From assembly GCA_024426085.1 (NCBI GenBank), contig CP087973.1, positions 62,001-126,000 on the forward strand: 64,000 nucleotides of DNA, in the 5' to 3' direction. This DNA is from Rhizobium sp. RCAM05350 (GTDB lineage: Bacteria; Pseudomonadota; Alphaproteobacteria; Rhizobiales; Rhizobiaceae). The notes under the pieces are model-generated. The model worked only from the letters and a program-made list of their open reading frames with translations. It was not told where the DNA came from and ran no database searches. The translations under genes and the position numbers were made by a program. Shown in pieces: positions 29,055 to 39,228 of the stretch; the stretch's first letter is position 1, and each line of letters opens with the position of its first letter.

Positions 29055-29960
29055 ATGAACCAGACCGACCTCGTCGAAGGTGACCTACTAGAAACTGCAG
29101 GGTTGCAGGCTTTTCTAGAGGTCGTCGACACTGGCAACTTCAAACGGGCTGCTCAAAAACTGGATCGTTCGCCAGCTGCGCTTTCCATGCAGATAAAGAG
29201 GCTGGAAGCGCATCTGGGTACAATTCTCTTCAATCGAACTTCGCGTTCCGTAACTCTGAGCTCAGATGGAGAGAAGCTGCTTCCGTATGCTCGCAATATG
29301 ATTGCGCTTGCCCTCGAAGCTGCCTCGAAGCTGATCGCACCCCAGAACGCCGGGACCTTGGTTCTTGGGGCACCGTTCGACATTGCCGAACGGCATCTTC
29401 CGAACTTGCTAAAGCAACTTGCAACGGTCTATCCAGAGATTAACGTCAACATCGTGATTGACGAGAGTGCCAATCTGCTGCGTAGGTTTGATCGCGGTGA
29501 GCTGGAAATCGCCCTTTTCAATTGCGATCCTGACTACGACCCTGATTTCGGACATGTCATAGGCACAGAGCGTTTGGTCTGGGCCGGCGCCATAAATGGT
29601 TCGGCCCATAAGAGAGAGCCCCTTCCGCTAGCCGTTTTTGACCATGGTTGCGTGTGGCGATCACAAGCATTAAGGAGTCTCGAGGGCGCGGGCCGTGCGG
29701 TTCGCATCGCCTACAATAACCGTAGGGCAATGGTGCAGGGCACGGCAGTGAAAAGTGATTTGGCAGTCGCAGCGCTTCCAAAATCCTACTTGGACGATGG
29801 GATGAGTGAGCTGGGCCGAGAGGAAGGTCTTGACGAGCTGCCCAATTACCAAGTTCGCATGTTGAGATTGGCGATCCCAACCGACCCCGTTGTATATGTG
29901 TCAGAGTTTATCCAGGATTTCTGGAAAATGCGCCATCCCGAGCCTGCGGCAATTTCTTGA
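29055..29960 (+). CDS. LysR-family transcriptional regulator
   Basis: An intact regulator of about 301 residues. The HTH is GNFKRAAQKLDRSPAALSMQ then IKRLEAHLGT, and the wing is LFNRTSRSVTLSSDGEKLL. The C-terminal effector-binding half starts at LVLGAPFDIAERHLPNLLKQ, and its last part (SDLAVAALPKSYL) has the usual hinge. ATG 29055 is preferred over GTG 29046. It stands alone between the tautomerase and the GntR/FAD-oxidoreductase genes and is transcribed toward them. Target unknown. Confidence 0.88.
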   Translation: MNQTDLVEGDLLETAGLQAFLEVVDTGNFKRAAQKLDRSPAALSMQIKRLEAHLGTILFNRTSRSVTLSSDGEKLLPYARNMIALALEAASKLIAPQNAGTLVLGAPFDIAERHLPNLLKQLATVYPEINVNIVIDESANLLRRFDRGELEIALFNCDPDYDPDFGHVIGTERLVWAGAINGSAHKREPLPLAVFDHGCVWRSQALRSLEGAGRAVRIAYNNRRAMVQGTAVKSDLAVAALPKSYLDDGMSELGREEGLDELPNYQVRMLRLAIPTDPVVYVSEFIQDFWKMRHPEPAAIS

Positions 29961-30062
29961 GCGTTTCCTGTGTTGATGTCTCAAAACAAGCTGTTCCGAA
30001 AGGTTGACAAATTTATACAAAAAGCTGTCATCTAATACGCTAGAAGGCTCAAGGGGTATCTG

Positions 30063-30716
30063 ATGGCATTGAAAGCAAACGAGGCGCGAAAATCTGCGCC
30101 CGATCTCGTTCAGGGACGGCCTGCGAGCGGCAATTCTATCCGGTGCGTATGACGAAGGGCAGCAGCTCAAGCAAGATGAGCTGGCAGAACAATATGGAAC
30201 GTCTCGCATTCCAGTTCATGAAGCATTGCGGCAGCTGGAAACTGAAGGTCTCATCGAAATCCAAACCAACAAGGGTGCGATCGTAAAGGGTCTGTCGACC
30301 GATGATGTCCTTGAAATGCTGGACATCCGGATAGCGCTGGAATGCCGCGCCCTCAAACTCGCAATCCCTAATATGGCGATCGAAGATCTCGACTTAGCCG
30401 AAGCCATACTCTCCGAATACGATCAGACAGCTGATCCCTCTGCCTGGGGGAGCTGAATTGGCGGTTCCATTGGACGCTCTACTACCCCTGTAATCGGCCA
30501 CGACTTCTTTCGATGATCGAAGCCAATTATGGGCATGTCAGTCGATTCACCCGCAGACAGGTTTCCCTCGCAACAGGCAAGGCGAAACCCCAACAGGATC
30601 ACAACGCTCTCTTGCGCCTGTGCCGGGATGGGGAAATAGACGAGGCCGTCGGACTGCTGGAAAAACATATCGAGCAGACGCAGAAGTCGCTCCGTTCCTC
30701 CATGCGCAGACGATGA
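30063..30716 (+). pseudogene. GntR-family (FCD) regulator, copy 1 (two frameshifts)
   Basis: About 217 residues when joined. The winged HTH is DELAEQYGTSRIPVHEALRQ then LETEGLIEIQTNKGAIV. The all-helical FCD domain begins at VLEMLDIRIALECRALKLAI and contains MIEANYGHVSRFTRRQ. ATG 30063 starts MALKANEARKSAPDLV. The frame breaks near 30115 (before the HTH) and near 30455 (after DPSAWGS). It is closely similar to the GntR protein at 38330, so the two are paralogues bracketing one catabolic module. The metal-binding His of FCD domains appears in FHWTLYYPCNRPR in the joined frame. Confidence 0.82.
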
Positions 30717-30777
30717 GATGCTAGGTGAGCTGCCACATCCAATGGTGCGTTAGCTCTCCTCGCTCGACAATCAGCTA

Positions 30778-31939
30778 TTAGATGATTCCTCGCTCTGGCA
30801 GCGGCGTTCCATCCAGCAGTCGCTGCCACCCGAACCGAGTAAGGTCGAGCGTCTCGTATCGTCCCTTTAGCAGAAGTTCAGCCATCGCGAGGCCGCATCC
30901 AGGTGCATGCATCAGGCCGTGGCCTGAAAACCCTGCGAGGAGATGAAAATTCTCCAGACCGTCAGCGCCCGGACCCATGATCACGTTGCCATCGAAATCA
31001 TTCTGGTCATAAAGGCCAGGCAGCGTGTTCTTGCACTTGGTCTTTTCGAATTGCGGGAACCGATGCGCTAGCGCCGGCCAGACAACGTTCTCGAAATAGT
31101 CATGGTCGACCTCGAAATTGTAGCCGCGCGGTTCCGCCAAGGTTGGAACGCCGCCGGAATAGCCCTTTCCTTCAGGGCGGAAGGCGAGGCGCTCGGGATC
31201 CTTCAAATAGGGCAAGGGCTCAATGGGATCTTCCGACTCGAAATAGTGCTCGTAACGGCGCAACGGCTCGATCGGGACTTTGAAACCGAGCATTTCGCAG
31301 ATGTCCTTGGCCCAGGCACCTGCGGCGTTGACAAAGTGCTCCGCTTCTATCGTGTTTCCTGTCTTCAGTTTCACGCACTGGACGGTCGTTCCACTGCGAT
31401 CGAAGCCGATAACCTCGTCTGTCAGGAATTCGGCTCCGAGCGCACGTGCCTTCTTCCGGAAGCCCATCAGGACGCTGTGCGGATCAAGCCATCCGTCGTC
31501 AGGGGAGTGGACCGCGGCACCCAGGTCCGACACGTTCATCGACGGGAACTTGTGTTTCAGTTCATCGGGTTCAAGCCAGACGACGTTGCAGCCCATACTG
31601 AGCTCGATGTCATAGTTCATCTTCAGCATATCGCGGCTGGTCGGCGGTACGATGAACAGATATCCGTTCTTCTTCAGGCCGATATCCGCGGCAACGCCAT
31701 CGATCGCCATGGTTTCGGCAAAATTGTCGAAAAACGGAATGCTGTAGTTCGAGAGTGCGATATTCTCCGGCAGCGAGAAGAGGCGACGCACACCGCCTGA
31801 CGCGCGGCGTTGAAGCGAGATTGTAGGTCGGATCCCGCTCCACCACAGTCACGGATACGCTTGCATCCAGAGTTCTGAGATAGTAGGCGACGGCTGCACC
31901 GATCGCGCCGCCTCCGATCACAACGATATCCGTTTTCAC
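30778..31939 (-). pseudogene. FAD-dependent oxidoreductase, sarcosine/D-amino-acid oxidase type (one frameshift)
   Basis: A flavoprotein of the DAO family, about 387 residues. The FAD motif DIVVIGGGAIGAAVAYYL is in the first frame, which breaks near 31805 at LASTPR. The next frame continues GGVRRLFSLPENIALSNYS to the stop at 30778 and includes GAWAKDICEMLGFKVPIEPL and the C-terminal FAD contact GFSGHGLMHAPGCG. GTG 31939 is the likely start because AAGGAG lies 6 bp upstream; the ATG at 31954 overlaps that site. Its relatives demethylate N-methyl amino acids or oxidise D-amino acids. Convergent with the GntR gene at 30063. Confidence 0.82.
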
Positions 31940-32035
31940 CCTCGTCTCCTTCATTAGCAATGAGATTTGTTGCCTTACCCAAACCTTCGGATTTCGGTGA
32001 GCGCCTGTTGTGTTGGAGCCATAATGATCGTTATA

Positions 32036-32061
32036 GTATAAAATATCAAATAATATTATAC
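32036..32061 (+). promoter_or_regulatory. Inverted repeat GTATAA-N14-TTATAC
   Basis: A 6-bp perfect inverted repeat with 14-bp spacing in very AT-rich DNA, about 100 bp upstream of the FAD oxidoreductase at 31939. It resembles the ATACAA/TTGTAT sites of this module but lacks the terminal A/T pair. Operator or promoter element is the likely reading. Confidence 0.35.
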
Positions 32062-32136
32062 GATATTGCGCATTTTGTCTCGCCTTCGTGGTTGGCGCCC
32101 CAACCGGAGCGCCAAAACCCACGGTTTGCAACCGCC

Positions 32137-33517
32137 TTAGAGGTGCCCTCGGCTACTTTGTGCATTCAGCTCAGTCATGATTGCCGGGTCCTGGTATCGG
32201 GAAGGTGCGAGCATTTTCGCGTAAGAGGCAACTGGCTCTCCTCCGATCCAGTCAGCGCACAAGGCACCGGCGACGCAGGCTGCCATTGTTCCAAAGCCTG
32301 AAAGTGCTCCAGCGACAAAAACGCCCGGTGTGGAGGTCGGCCCGATCAGGGGCCAGTTCTCTTCTGTCGTGGTGTAGTAGCCCCCATAGTGAAGAGCGCC
32401 GCGCGGCAGTCTGCCGATATAGTTTGCGAGGCCCGGCTGCAGCCGGCTTGCGCCGCGAAGCACGATGTCGGGGAACTGCTCATCGATAGGCTCCGGCCCG
32501 TGTGGGTCTGAGCTCGCATTGTTAAACGCCCATCCGAGCTTTATCCATTTTCCACTCTCGGCTCCATTCGGGCGGCAGTGGATACCGCCTTGCATAGCTT
32601 TCGTCAGCTTGGCGGTTGCCGGATCTGCAGCCAGAATCTCCCGCTCTTCTTCCGTCCATAACAGTGTCTGACCGTCAAGGTCGATCGTGAATGGAAGATC
32701 GCGAGGGACGACCGCGTCATGATCTTCGAACGCTATCTTCTGCTGGTAGATGCAGGAGGTATTCAGGGACTGGCCGAGCATGGCCACCACGTCGGCAACA
32801 TAGGGGCCAGCAGCATTGACGATCCGTTCTGCCTTGATCGTAGATACGCCCTCGGCGCCGGTAATTGACATTGTGAAGGCAGATCCAGAGTCGATCGCGG
32901 TGACGCACCCGCGAACAAGCCGCGCACCACGCTCCTTCAGCTGTTCCAGCATATACTGGCCAAGCTGCTGACCACTGATCGAGCCAGCACGGCGGACGTG
33001 AAGGACGGTCGCCACATCGCGCTGGTAGGACGGAAATGCTTTGCGGATGAGCGCCTGATCGCACAGAACATCGACGCCTTCTGGCGCATCCTCCCATTTT
33101 GACGAAGCCGACGGCTCATAGGTCGAATGCAGACCTGCGCCCTCGTGGAAGCGGATGAGCTTGGCTGCGTCGTCACCATAGCCGGTGTACAAGTCATCGA
33201 TGAGATCCTGCGGCCTTTGCCGACGCGTTACCAACGCATACCCTCTGCGCGTCATGTTGATACGGTTTTCGGTCTTCGTCACGATCTCTTCAAGCAGCCG
33301 GATGCCATCGTTCGTGAAGGCGGTCATGACAGGATGGGGCCACCAATTTCAGGTAGTTCTCACCCGATTGCGCCGATGTCAGACTCATAGGGTCGTGGGG
33401 ATCGACAATAGCGATGTTACGGAAGCCATAGCGTTCATTGAGATAGTAGGCGACGGAGATGCCGATGCTTCCTGCCCCGATAACGGCGATCTCTGCTGAT
33501 GGATGTGAAGTGGTCAC
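32137..33517 (-). pseudogene. FAD-dependent oxidoreductase, DAO family, second copy (one frameshift)
   Basis: About 460 residues. GTG 33517 (VTTSHPSAEIAVIGAGSIG) has AGGAGG 9 bp upstream and starts the FAD-binding fold (VIGAGSIGISVAYYL). The frame breaks near 33355 in ENY-NWWPHPVM, a stretch diagnostic of this subgroup, and continues TAFTNDGIRLLEEIVTKT to the stop at 32137. Late motifs include KAERIVNAAGPYVADVVAML, ALHYGGYYTTTEENWPLIGP and GALSGFGTMAACVAGAL. It resembles glycine/sarcosine oxidases but is not closely similar to its neighbour at 30778. A dehydrogenase of an N-methylated or cyclic amino acid is likely. Confidence 0.82.
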
Positions 33518-33588
33518 TGAAAAGGGCCTCCTGGGATTCCGTGGTATTATACGACGCTTTAATATTGCATACATTAATGATGAAGTTT

Positions 33589-33594
33589 ATACAA
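33589..33594 (+). promoter_or_regulatory. ATACAA half-site upstream of aldehyde dehydrogenase
   Basis: A single ATACAA word 45 bp before the aldehyde dehydrogenase ATG, in the AT-rich divergent gap shared with the FAD oxidoreductase at 33517. GCATACAT 20 bp earlier may be a weaker partner. Part of the recurrent motif set of this module. Confidence 0.35.
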
Positions 33595-33639
33595 TGATAG
33601 GCCTCGGCTGAAGCCCGACCGCAGGAAAGAGGAATCGGA

Positions 33640-35072
33640 ATGTACGCAGAGAAACTCGAATTACTGATTGACGGTGTCTGGAGCCAAGGCAGCGCCGGCG
33701 AGACAAGCCCGCTCTTCAATCCGGCGGACGGTACGGAAATCGCAAGAGTGCCACGCTACAAAGGATGACCTGGATCGCGCTCGTTGGCGCGGACCGAGCT
33801 TTCAAGTCCTGGAAGACGACGACGGCTGCCTTTCGTTGGGATATTCTTTCCAAAGCCGCCGATCTCATCGAGGCACGATGTGCCGAAATCGCCCGCACCC
33901 TGACGATGGAAAATGGCAAGTCGCTTAAGGAAGCGTCCGGTGAAATTCAGTTCTGTGCCGACGCGACGCGCTGGTATGCCGAAGAGGCAAAGCGTGCCTA
34001 TGGCAGGATCATCCCGGCTCACGCCGCGGGCATCAGGCAGTTGGTTACAAAGGAACCCGTCGGCCCAGCGCTCGGCTTTGCAGCCTGGAACTTTCCCGCC
34101 GGCAATGTCACCTTGAAGATCGCTGCAGCGCTGGCTGCGGGCTGCAGTATCATCGTCAAGCCGAGCGACGAGACGCCCGGGACGGCGGTCGCGATCGGTC
34201 GCTGCTTTCAGGATGCCGGCGTGCCGGCCGGTGCGGTCAATATCGTTTTTGGACCGCCCGCTCCAATTTCAGAGCATCTGATTGCTTCGCCTATTCCGCG
34301 CAAAGTGTCCCTGACCGGCTCTACCCCAGTTGGCAAGCTGCTTCAGCGTCTAGCGTCGGAAACGCTCAAGCGCTGCACGATGGAGCTCGGCGGCCATGCG
34401 CCAGTCATCATTTTTGAGGACGCGAACATAGAGAAGGCTCTCGACGTCCTGATTGCCTCGAAGTTCCGAAATGCGGGACAAGTCTGCACGTCACCGACCC
34501 GCTTTTACATCCATGAGAACATCTACGAAAGGTTTGTTGCCGGCTTCGTTGAGCGCAGCAGCAAGGTTGTCGTTGGGAACGGCCTGGATGACGGAACGCA
34601 AATGGGCCCACTCATCACCGAGCGACGTCTGGATCTCATGGATGGCTACGTAAAAGACGCCGTAGACAGGGGCGCAAAGCTCGCCCTCGGCGGATACCGC
34701 CTGAACCGCGAAGGCTACTTTTACGCCCCGACGGTTCTGCGCGATGTGCCGGATGATGCGTTAATCATGCACGAGGAGCCATTTGGCCCGATCGCTCCCA
34801 TGGCCTCGTTTAGTTCTGTCGACGACGTTATCGCTCGCGCTAATTCTCTGCCCTTCGGCCTGGCTGCGTACCTGTTTACGACGAACTTGGCGACCTCGGC
34901 CGATGTTGGCGAAGCGCTCGAGGCTGGCGTCGTCGGTGTCAATCACACCTCTGTTCACGAAGCGGAGACGCCGTTTGGAGGTGTGAATGAATCGGGCTAT
35001 GGCGCCGAAAGCGGAATGGAAGGTCTCGATGCCTACCTCCGGACCAAGATGATCGCCGAAAAACGAGCCTAA
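33640..35072 (+). pseudogene. NAD(P)-dependent aldehyde dehydrogenase, succinate-semialdehyde dehydrogenase-like (two frameshifts)
   Basis: About 478 residues. ATG 33640 follows AAAGAGG. The first 40 residues (MYAEKLELLIDGVWSQGSAG ... FNPADGTEIARVP) are in frame 1. Two breaks at about 33755 and 33785 lead into the main frame (AFKSWKTTTAAFRWDILSKA onward). The catalytic Glu is in MELGGHAPVI and the catalytic Cys in NAGQVCTSPTRFY; PSDETPG and GSTPVGKLL shape the NAD site. Flanked by amine oxidoreductases and a proline-racemase remnant, it may finish oxidation of a semialdehyde such as alpha-ketoglutarate semialdehyde (inference). Confidence 0.87.
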
Positions 35073-35092
35073 CGTGACCGCTGGATGGGTCG

Positions 35093-35772
35093 CTGACACA
35101 CCATTTGCAATCTGCCTTCCTTCGCAGACAAAATGGATGTGACGTTGGAGGTAGCCGGCGTTGGGACCCTCACGGTTGACACAGCCTGGGGCGGAGACAG
35201 CTTTGTGGTCGTTGACGCCAAGACCTTGGGGTTCGAGATCGAACCGCACGAGGCACGCGATATCGTTGAGATGGCGATGAGGATCACCGCCGCAGCAACG
35301 AACAATTGGACTTTAAACACCCGACGAATGCGTGGGGCCACATTTCCTTCTGCCAATTCACAAACCCGGTGGAAACTGAAAATGAGGTTCTGACTGGCAA
35401 GAACACGGTCGTCTGCAGTCCCGGAAGGCTCGATCGCTCTCCGACTGGCACGGGCTGTTCCGCGCGTATGGCATTATTGCATGCACGGGGTCAGCTCGCC
35501 GGAGGCGATCATTTTGTCGGTCGTTCCATCATCGGCACCGAGTTTCAGTGCGCCGTCGAGGGCGCGACACAGTTTAGTGATCGTCCGGCTATCGTCCCTA
35601 TTATCTCCGGCAGAGCTTGGGTCACAGGAACCATGCAGCACATGTTGGATCCGGACCATCCATTCCCCGCAGGGTACCGACTATCCCACACTTTGGCCCG
35701 ATCTCCTCCTGAGAAGCGCTTCGTAGCGCCCTTTCACCGGGCTCAAATTCCATGCATCGCCAAAACGGCATA
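35093..35772 (+). pseudogene. Proline racemase family remnant (N-terminus missing, frameshifted)
   Basis: The C-terminal two-thirds of a proline racemase / 4-hydroxyproline epimerase. Frame 3 gives MDVTLEVAGVGTLTVDTAWG then GDSFVVVDAKTLGFEIEPHE. A second frame continues [40 protein letters not shown] and [14 protein letters not shown]. The second catalytic cysteine (GCSARMA) is present; trans-3-hydroxyproline dehydratases usually have Thr there, so an epimerase is favoured. The first catalytic Cys and about 120 N-terminal residues are absent: the fragment begins 20 bp after the aldehyde dehydrogenase stop. This deletion cannot be a simple base-call error, so the gene is probably truly dead. 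Confidence 0.75.
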
Positions 35773-35789
35773 AGGTCGAGCATTATTTT

Positions 35790-35831
35790 ATACAATAGTC
35801 TATTGAATTATATGTTAGCGTATGATTGTAT
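35790..35831 (+). promoter_or_regulatory. ATACAA...ATTGTAT operator-like region
   Basis: ATACAA at 35790-35795 and ATTGTAT at 35825-35831 are opposed half-sites. The first half-site overlaps a near-perfect inner dyad, CAATAGTCTATTG. The region lies 80-120 bp upstream of the binding-protein gene at 35910 and is far AT-richer than its surroundings. Likely target of a GntR regulator of this module. Confidence 0.5.
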
Positions 35832-35909
35832 CCATTGTGCGAGCTTTAGCGCTTTCTGGATTAAGGAACAGGCTCGCCAACGGAACGAATTCATCAGGGG
35901 AACATAAAA

Positions 35910-36656
35910 ATGAACAGACGCGTATTCATTGGAGCACTAGTCGCAACTGTCGCTTTCGCCCAGGCGATCATGGCGCAAGAGAAGACCATCGTCGTTGGCA
36001 CGAGTGTCGATTCCAAACCGTTTGATTTTGTGCAGAACGGCAACTACGTCGGCTTTGACCAGGATTTGCTTGTTGAAATCGCAAAGGAAGCCGGTTTCAA
36101 ATACAACGTTACGCCCATGGACTTCGGTGCGTTGATCCCGGCGCTTCAGACCGCAAACATCGACATCGCGATATCGAGCATCTTCATCACCGATGCCCGT
36201 AAAAAGGTCGTTGATTTCTCCGATGTCTACTACACGAGCGCCCTCGGCGTTCTCGTTGCTGCAAACAATGAAACGATCAAGTCAGGTGACGAACTGGCCG
36301 GAAAGAACGTTGCTTCCGTAACCGGCGCGGCTTCAACAACATGGCTGAAGGAGCATGTCCCGACAGCGCAGGTTACACTGTTCCCGCAGGTAACCAATAT
36401 GTTCATGGAGTTGCAGGCGAATCGCGCCGACGCTGTTGTTTATGACTATCCCTTCCTCGCATACTTTGCTCAAACCGAGGGTGAGGGCAAGGTGAAGGTC
36501 TTGGAAAAGCCCGTCGGCGACGGCATTCCCGTTGGCATAGCTTTCCCCGAAGGGTAGCGATCTCGTCGGCAAGACCAATGACGCTCTGAAAAAGATCAAG
36601 GCCGATGGTCGTTATGATGCCATTTACAAAAGTGGTTTGGCAAACTCCCCAACTGA
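35910..36656 (+). pseudogene. Amino-acid ABC transporter substrate-binding protein, GlnH type (two frameshifts near 3' end)
   Basis: Periplasmic receptor of about 248 residues. ATG 35910 starts a signal peptide (MNRRVFIGALVATVAFAQAI, cleavage after IMA). The mature part has VVGTSVDSKPFDFVQNGNYV, DIAISSIFITDARKKVVDFS and a hinge (YDYPFLAYFAQTEGEGKVKV). A break at about 36555 after GIAFPEG leads to GSDLVGKTNDALKKIKADGR, and a second at about 36632 restores the family end KWFGKLPN with stop at 36656. Followed by permease and ATPase genes as a normal uptake operon. Confidence 0.87.
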
Positions 36657-36693
36657 AAATCAACGTTCGATACGCTAATTTAGGGGAGCAAGC

Positions 36694-37352
36694 ATGATCT
36701 TCGAATGGTCGGCAATTATCGACGCTCTTCCTGCGCTACTTCATGGCGCGGCCGTAACCGTTATGGTTGCCGCTGCGTCGTCGTTTTTGGCGGGATGATC
36801 TTGGGAACCATCATTGGTGTAACCCGAACCTATGCGCCAAAATACATATCGTTCGCTATGCAGATCTACATTGGCCTTATTCGGGGAACGCCGATGGTCG
36901 TGCAGATCATGTTCATTTACTTTGCGCTTCCATCACTGCTCGATATCAAGCTGACGGCACTGACAGCTGGCATGATTGCCCTGACGGTCAATTCGTCCGC
37001 ATATCTCGCAGAGATCGTTCGCGGCGGCTTCATGGCAGTTCCGAACGGCCTTCGAGAGGCCGGCCTGGCGATGGGACTGCCGCTGCATCGCGTGCTGCTT
37101 TACATCATCGGACCTGTCGCCTTCCGACGGATGGTTCCCGCGTTGGGGAATCAGTTCATCATCGGTCTGAAGGACACGTCTCTGCTCATCGTCATCGGCG
37201 TCGCAGAGCTGACCCGCACGGGGCAGGAGATCATGACTGAGAACTATCGCGCAGTCGAAATCTGGACGGCAGTTGGAATGATCTACCTCGTCATTATCAG
37301 CATTATGGCGATCATATTCCGAGTAATTGAAGAGCGGGTTCACCTCACATGA
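36694..37352 (+). pseudogene. Amino-acid ABC transporter permease (one frameshift)
   Basis: Permease of about 219 residues. ATG 36694 (MIFEWSAIIDALPALLHGAA) has GGGGAG upstream. The frame ends early at LAGx-TGA near 36797 and is rejoined at MILGTIIGVTRTYAPKYI by a one-base change in the GCGGGA stretch. Later features are IYIGLIRGTPMVVQIMFIYF, the EAA loop REAGLAMGLPLHRVLLYIIG and five hydrophobic helices. The stop overlaps the ATPase start at 37349 (ATGA). HisM/GlnP family. Confidence 0.86.
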
Positions 37353-38077
37353 GCATCGTCGAATTCAAAAAAGTGGTCAAAAGCTTCGGGCCACTCGAAG
37401 TCCTGAAGAGCGTCGATCTCAAGATTGAACCAGGCGAAATCGTCTTTCTGATTGGTCCATCGGGCTCGGGAAAATCGACCCTGCTGCGCTGTATCAACGT
37501 TCTGGAGACAATCCAGAGCGGAGACCTTGTCGTCGATGGGATCAGCGCTAAAGGAACAAGTGCCGAGGTGCGGCAGATCCGTCTCGAAGCAGGGATGGTC
37601 TTCCAGCAATTCAACCTTTTCCCGCATATGACCGCGCTTGAGAATGTCATGTTCGGCCCGCTGAAGGTGAGGCGGACCAACAGAGCTGAAGCCGAGGCGA
37701 TCGCAACTGATCTGCTGGCCAAAGTTGGCCTCGCAGAACGGGCGGGACATTATCCAAGCCAGCTTTCAGGCGGTCAGCAGCAGCGTGTTGCGATCGCCAG
37801 GGCGTTAGCGGTCCGGCCGAAGCTTATGCTATTCGACGAGCCGACCTCGGCTCTGGATCCTGAACTGCGCCATGAGGTCCTCCAGGTCATGCGTCAGTTG
37901 GCGGATGAAGGGATGACAATGGTTGTAGTCACGCACGAGATTGGCTTTGCGCGCGATGTGGGCAGTCGTCTGCTTTTCATCGACAAAGGCCATATCCTGC
38001 ACGATGGCAACCCAAAGCAGCTTTTGGCAGAGCCGCCGAGTGAACGCCTATCGAATTTCCTGCAACATATTCGATAG
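37349..38077 (+). CDS. Amino-acid ABC transporter ATPase, GlnQ type
   Basis: Intact 242-residue ATPase. Walker A GPSGSGKST, Q-loop GMVFQQFNLFPHM, signature LSGGQQQRVAIA, Walker B LMLFDEPTSALDP and H-loop VVVTHE. Third gene of the uptake operon after binding protein and permease, translationally coupled by ATGA overlap. It energises import of a polar or amino-acid-like compound for the surrounding dehydrogenases. A GC-rich hairpin follows directly after the stop. Confidence 0.93.
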   Translation: MSIVEFKKVVKSFGPLEVLKSVDLKIEPGEIVFLIGPSGSGKSTLLRCINVLETIQSGDLVVDGISAKGTSAEVRQIRLEAGMVFQQFNLFPHMTALENVMFGPLKVRRTNRAEAEAIATDLLAKVGLAERAGHYPSQLSGGQQQRVAIARALAVRPKLMLFDEPTSALDPELRHEVLQVMRQLADEGMTMVVVTHEIGFARDVGSRLLFIDKGHILHDGNPKQLLAEPPSERLSNFLQHIR

Positions 38078-38083
38078 TTTGAG

Positions 38084-38101
38084 TGCCGCCATTCGGCGGC
38101 A
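38084..38101 (+). terminator. Probable Rho-independent terminator after the uptake operon
   Basis: Perfect 7-bp stem TGCCGCC/GGCGGCA with an ATTC loop, 7 bp after the ATPase stop and followed by a pyrimidine-rich CGCCTTTCGATTT. The T-tract is interrupted, so efficiency may be moderate. Confidence 0.55.
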
Positions 38102-38329
38102 TCGCCTTTCGATTTCTCGAGCATGCCCTGGTTGCGACAGGTCGCATCGAGATTTCGTGGTGTGCCCCAATTCCAGTGGCGCATGGATAGGATCGCCAGT
38201 GCCATAGTCGGCTGACGCAACACTGCTGTGAGCATATTGGCGATATTCTTGGTGAGAACCTGCGCGCCATATTGAATAAATTATAGGCATATATTATTCG
38301 ATATTATCGCCAATGCATAAGGTAATCCC

Positions 38330-38982
38330 GTGAACAAGCTTGTTGCCCCGCGCCGTTCCGCACCTGAACTTGTTCGTGATGGTTTACGCGAAGCAATCCT
38401 GAGTGGTGCCCTCCTTGACGGAACACAATTGCGGCAGGATCAGCTCGCCGAGCAGTTCGGTACAAGTCGGATTCCCGTCAGAGAAGCGCTTAGGCAGCTC
38501 GAAGCGGAAGGGCTCGTGACCATAGAGCCAAATCGGGGGCTGCAGTTGCGAGCGTTTCTCTGGACGACGTGTTGGAAATGCTCGATATTCGTATTGCCCT
38601 CGAGTGCTACGCATTGCGCCTCACGATCCCTCACATGGCTGAGGAAGACCTTGACGCCGCGGAAAGTATCCTGGAAGGATATAACCTCGAAGCCAACCCC
38701 GAAGGTTGGGGCGCTATGAACTGGCAATTCCATTGGGCCATTTACGCACCCTGCCATCGTCCTCGACTTCTGGGAATGATCGAGGCGAACTATGGTCACG
38801 TGAACCGTTTCGTGCGCACGCAGGTATCGCTCGCGGCTGGAAAGGAACGGCCGCGCAAGGAACACGAATTGTTGCTTTCGCTTTGTCGGGAAGGTGACAT
38901 CGGGCAGGCCACGTCGCTACTCGAAACTCACATTGAGCAGACAAAGAAATCAGTTCAGGCCAGTCGGCGCCACAAAATCTAA
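38330..38982 (+). pseudogene. GntR-family (FCD) regulator, copy 2 (one frameshift)
   Basis: About 217 residues. GTG 38330 starts MNKLVAPRRSAPELVRDGLR. The HTH is DQLAEQFGTSRIPVREALRQ with wing LEAEGLVTIEPNRGLQL. The frame breaks near 38550 and the FCD domain follows as DVLEMLDIRIALECYALRLT, then MNWQFHWAIYAPCHRPRLLG and MIEANYGHVNRFVRTQ. Residue-by-residue it parallels the GntR gene at 30063, including the SAPxLVRDGLR start, SRIPVxEALRQLE core and HIEQTxKS end. Likely repressor of the transport and GMC genes beside it. Confidence 0.84.
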
Positions 38983-39160
38983 TCCGAGTGCTCTGGGTCA
39001 AGCGAATTATGAAATGCCCGACGGGCGTCGGCGCCCGTGCCGCAAGCTTGTGCTCGACGCCGGGCAACGGCGGTGTGATTACGGCCGGCGACGGACCTTC
39101 TCGGGTGGTTCGCTCCGGTCTTAAATTTTCGACAAATCCTCCGTTCTCGCCGTTTTGCAT

Positions 39161-39195
39161 TTGACAGTGTTTTATACAAAGTGATAGGATTGTAT
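39161..39195 (+). promoter_or_regulatory. Promoter/operator upstream of the GMC oxidoreductase
   Basis: TTGACA at 39161-39166 is a consensus -35 element, with ATAGGA 17 bp on as a weak -10. Inside it, TATACAA (39173-39179) and TTGTAT (39190-39195) form an inverted repeat with 10-bp spacing, the best example of the ATACAA/TTGTAT site in the window. Binding by a GntR protein here would block the promoter. Confidence 0.5.
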
Positions 39196-39228
39196 CCAAT
39201 TGTTGAGCAAACAATCGGCAGGCGTTGA

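Noticed and set aside
38983..39160. Possible small gene between the GntR and GMC genes
   Set aside because: Short frames in all directions lack motifs, a ribosome site and consistent composition; treated as leader DNA.
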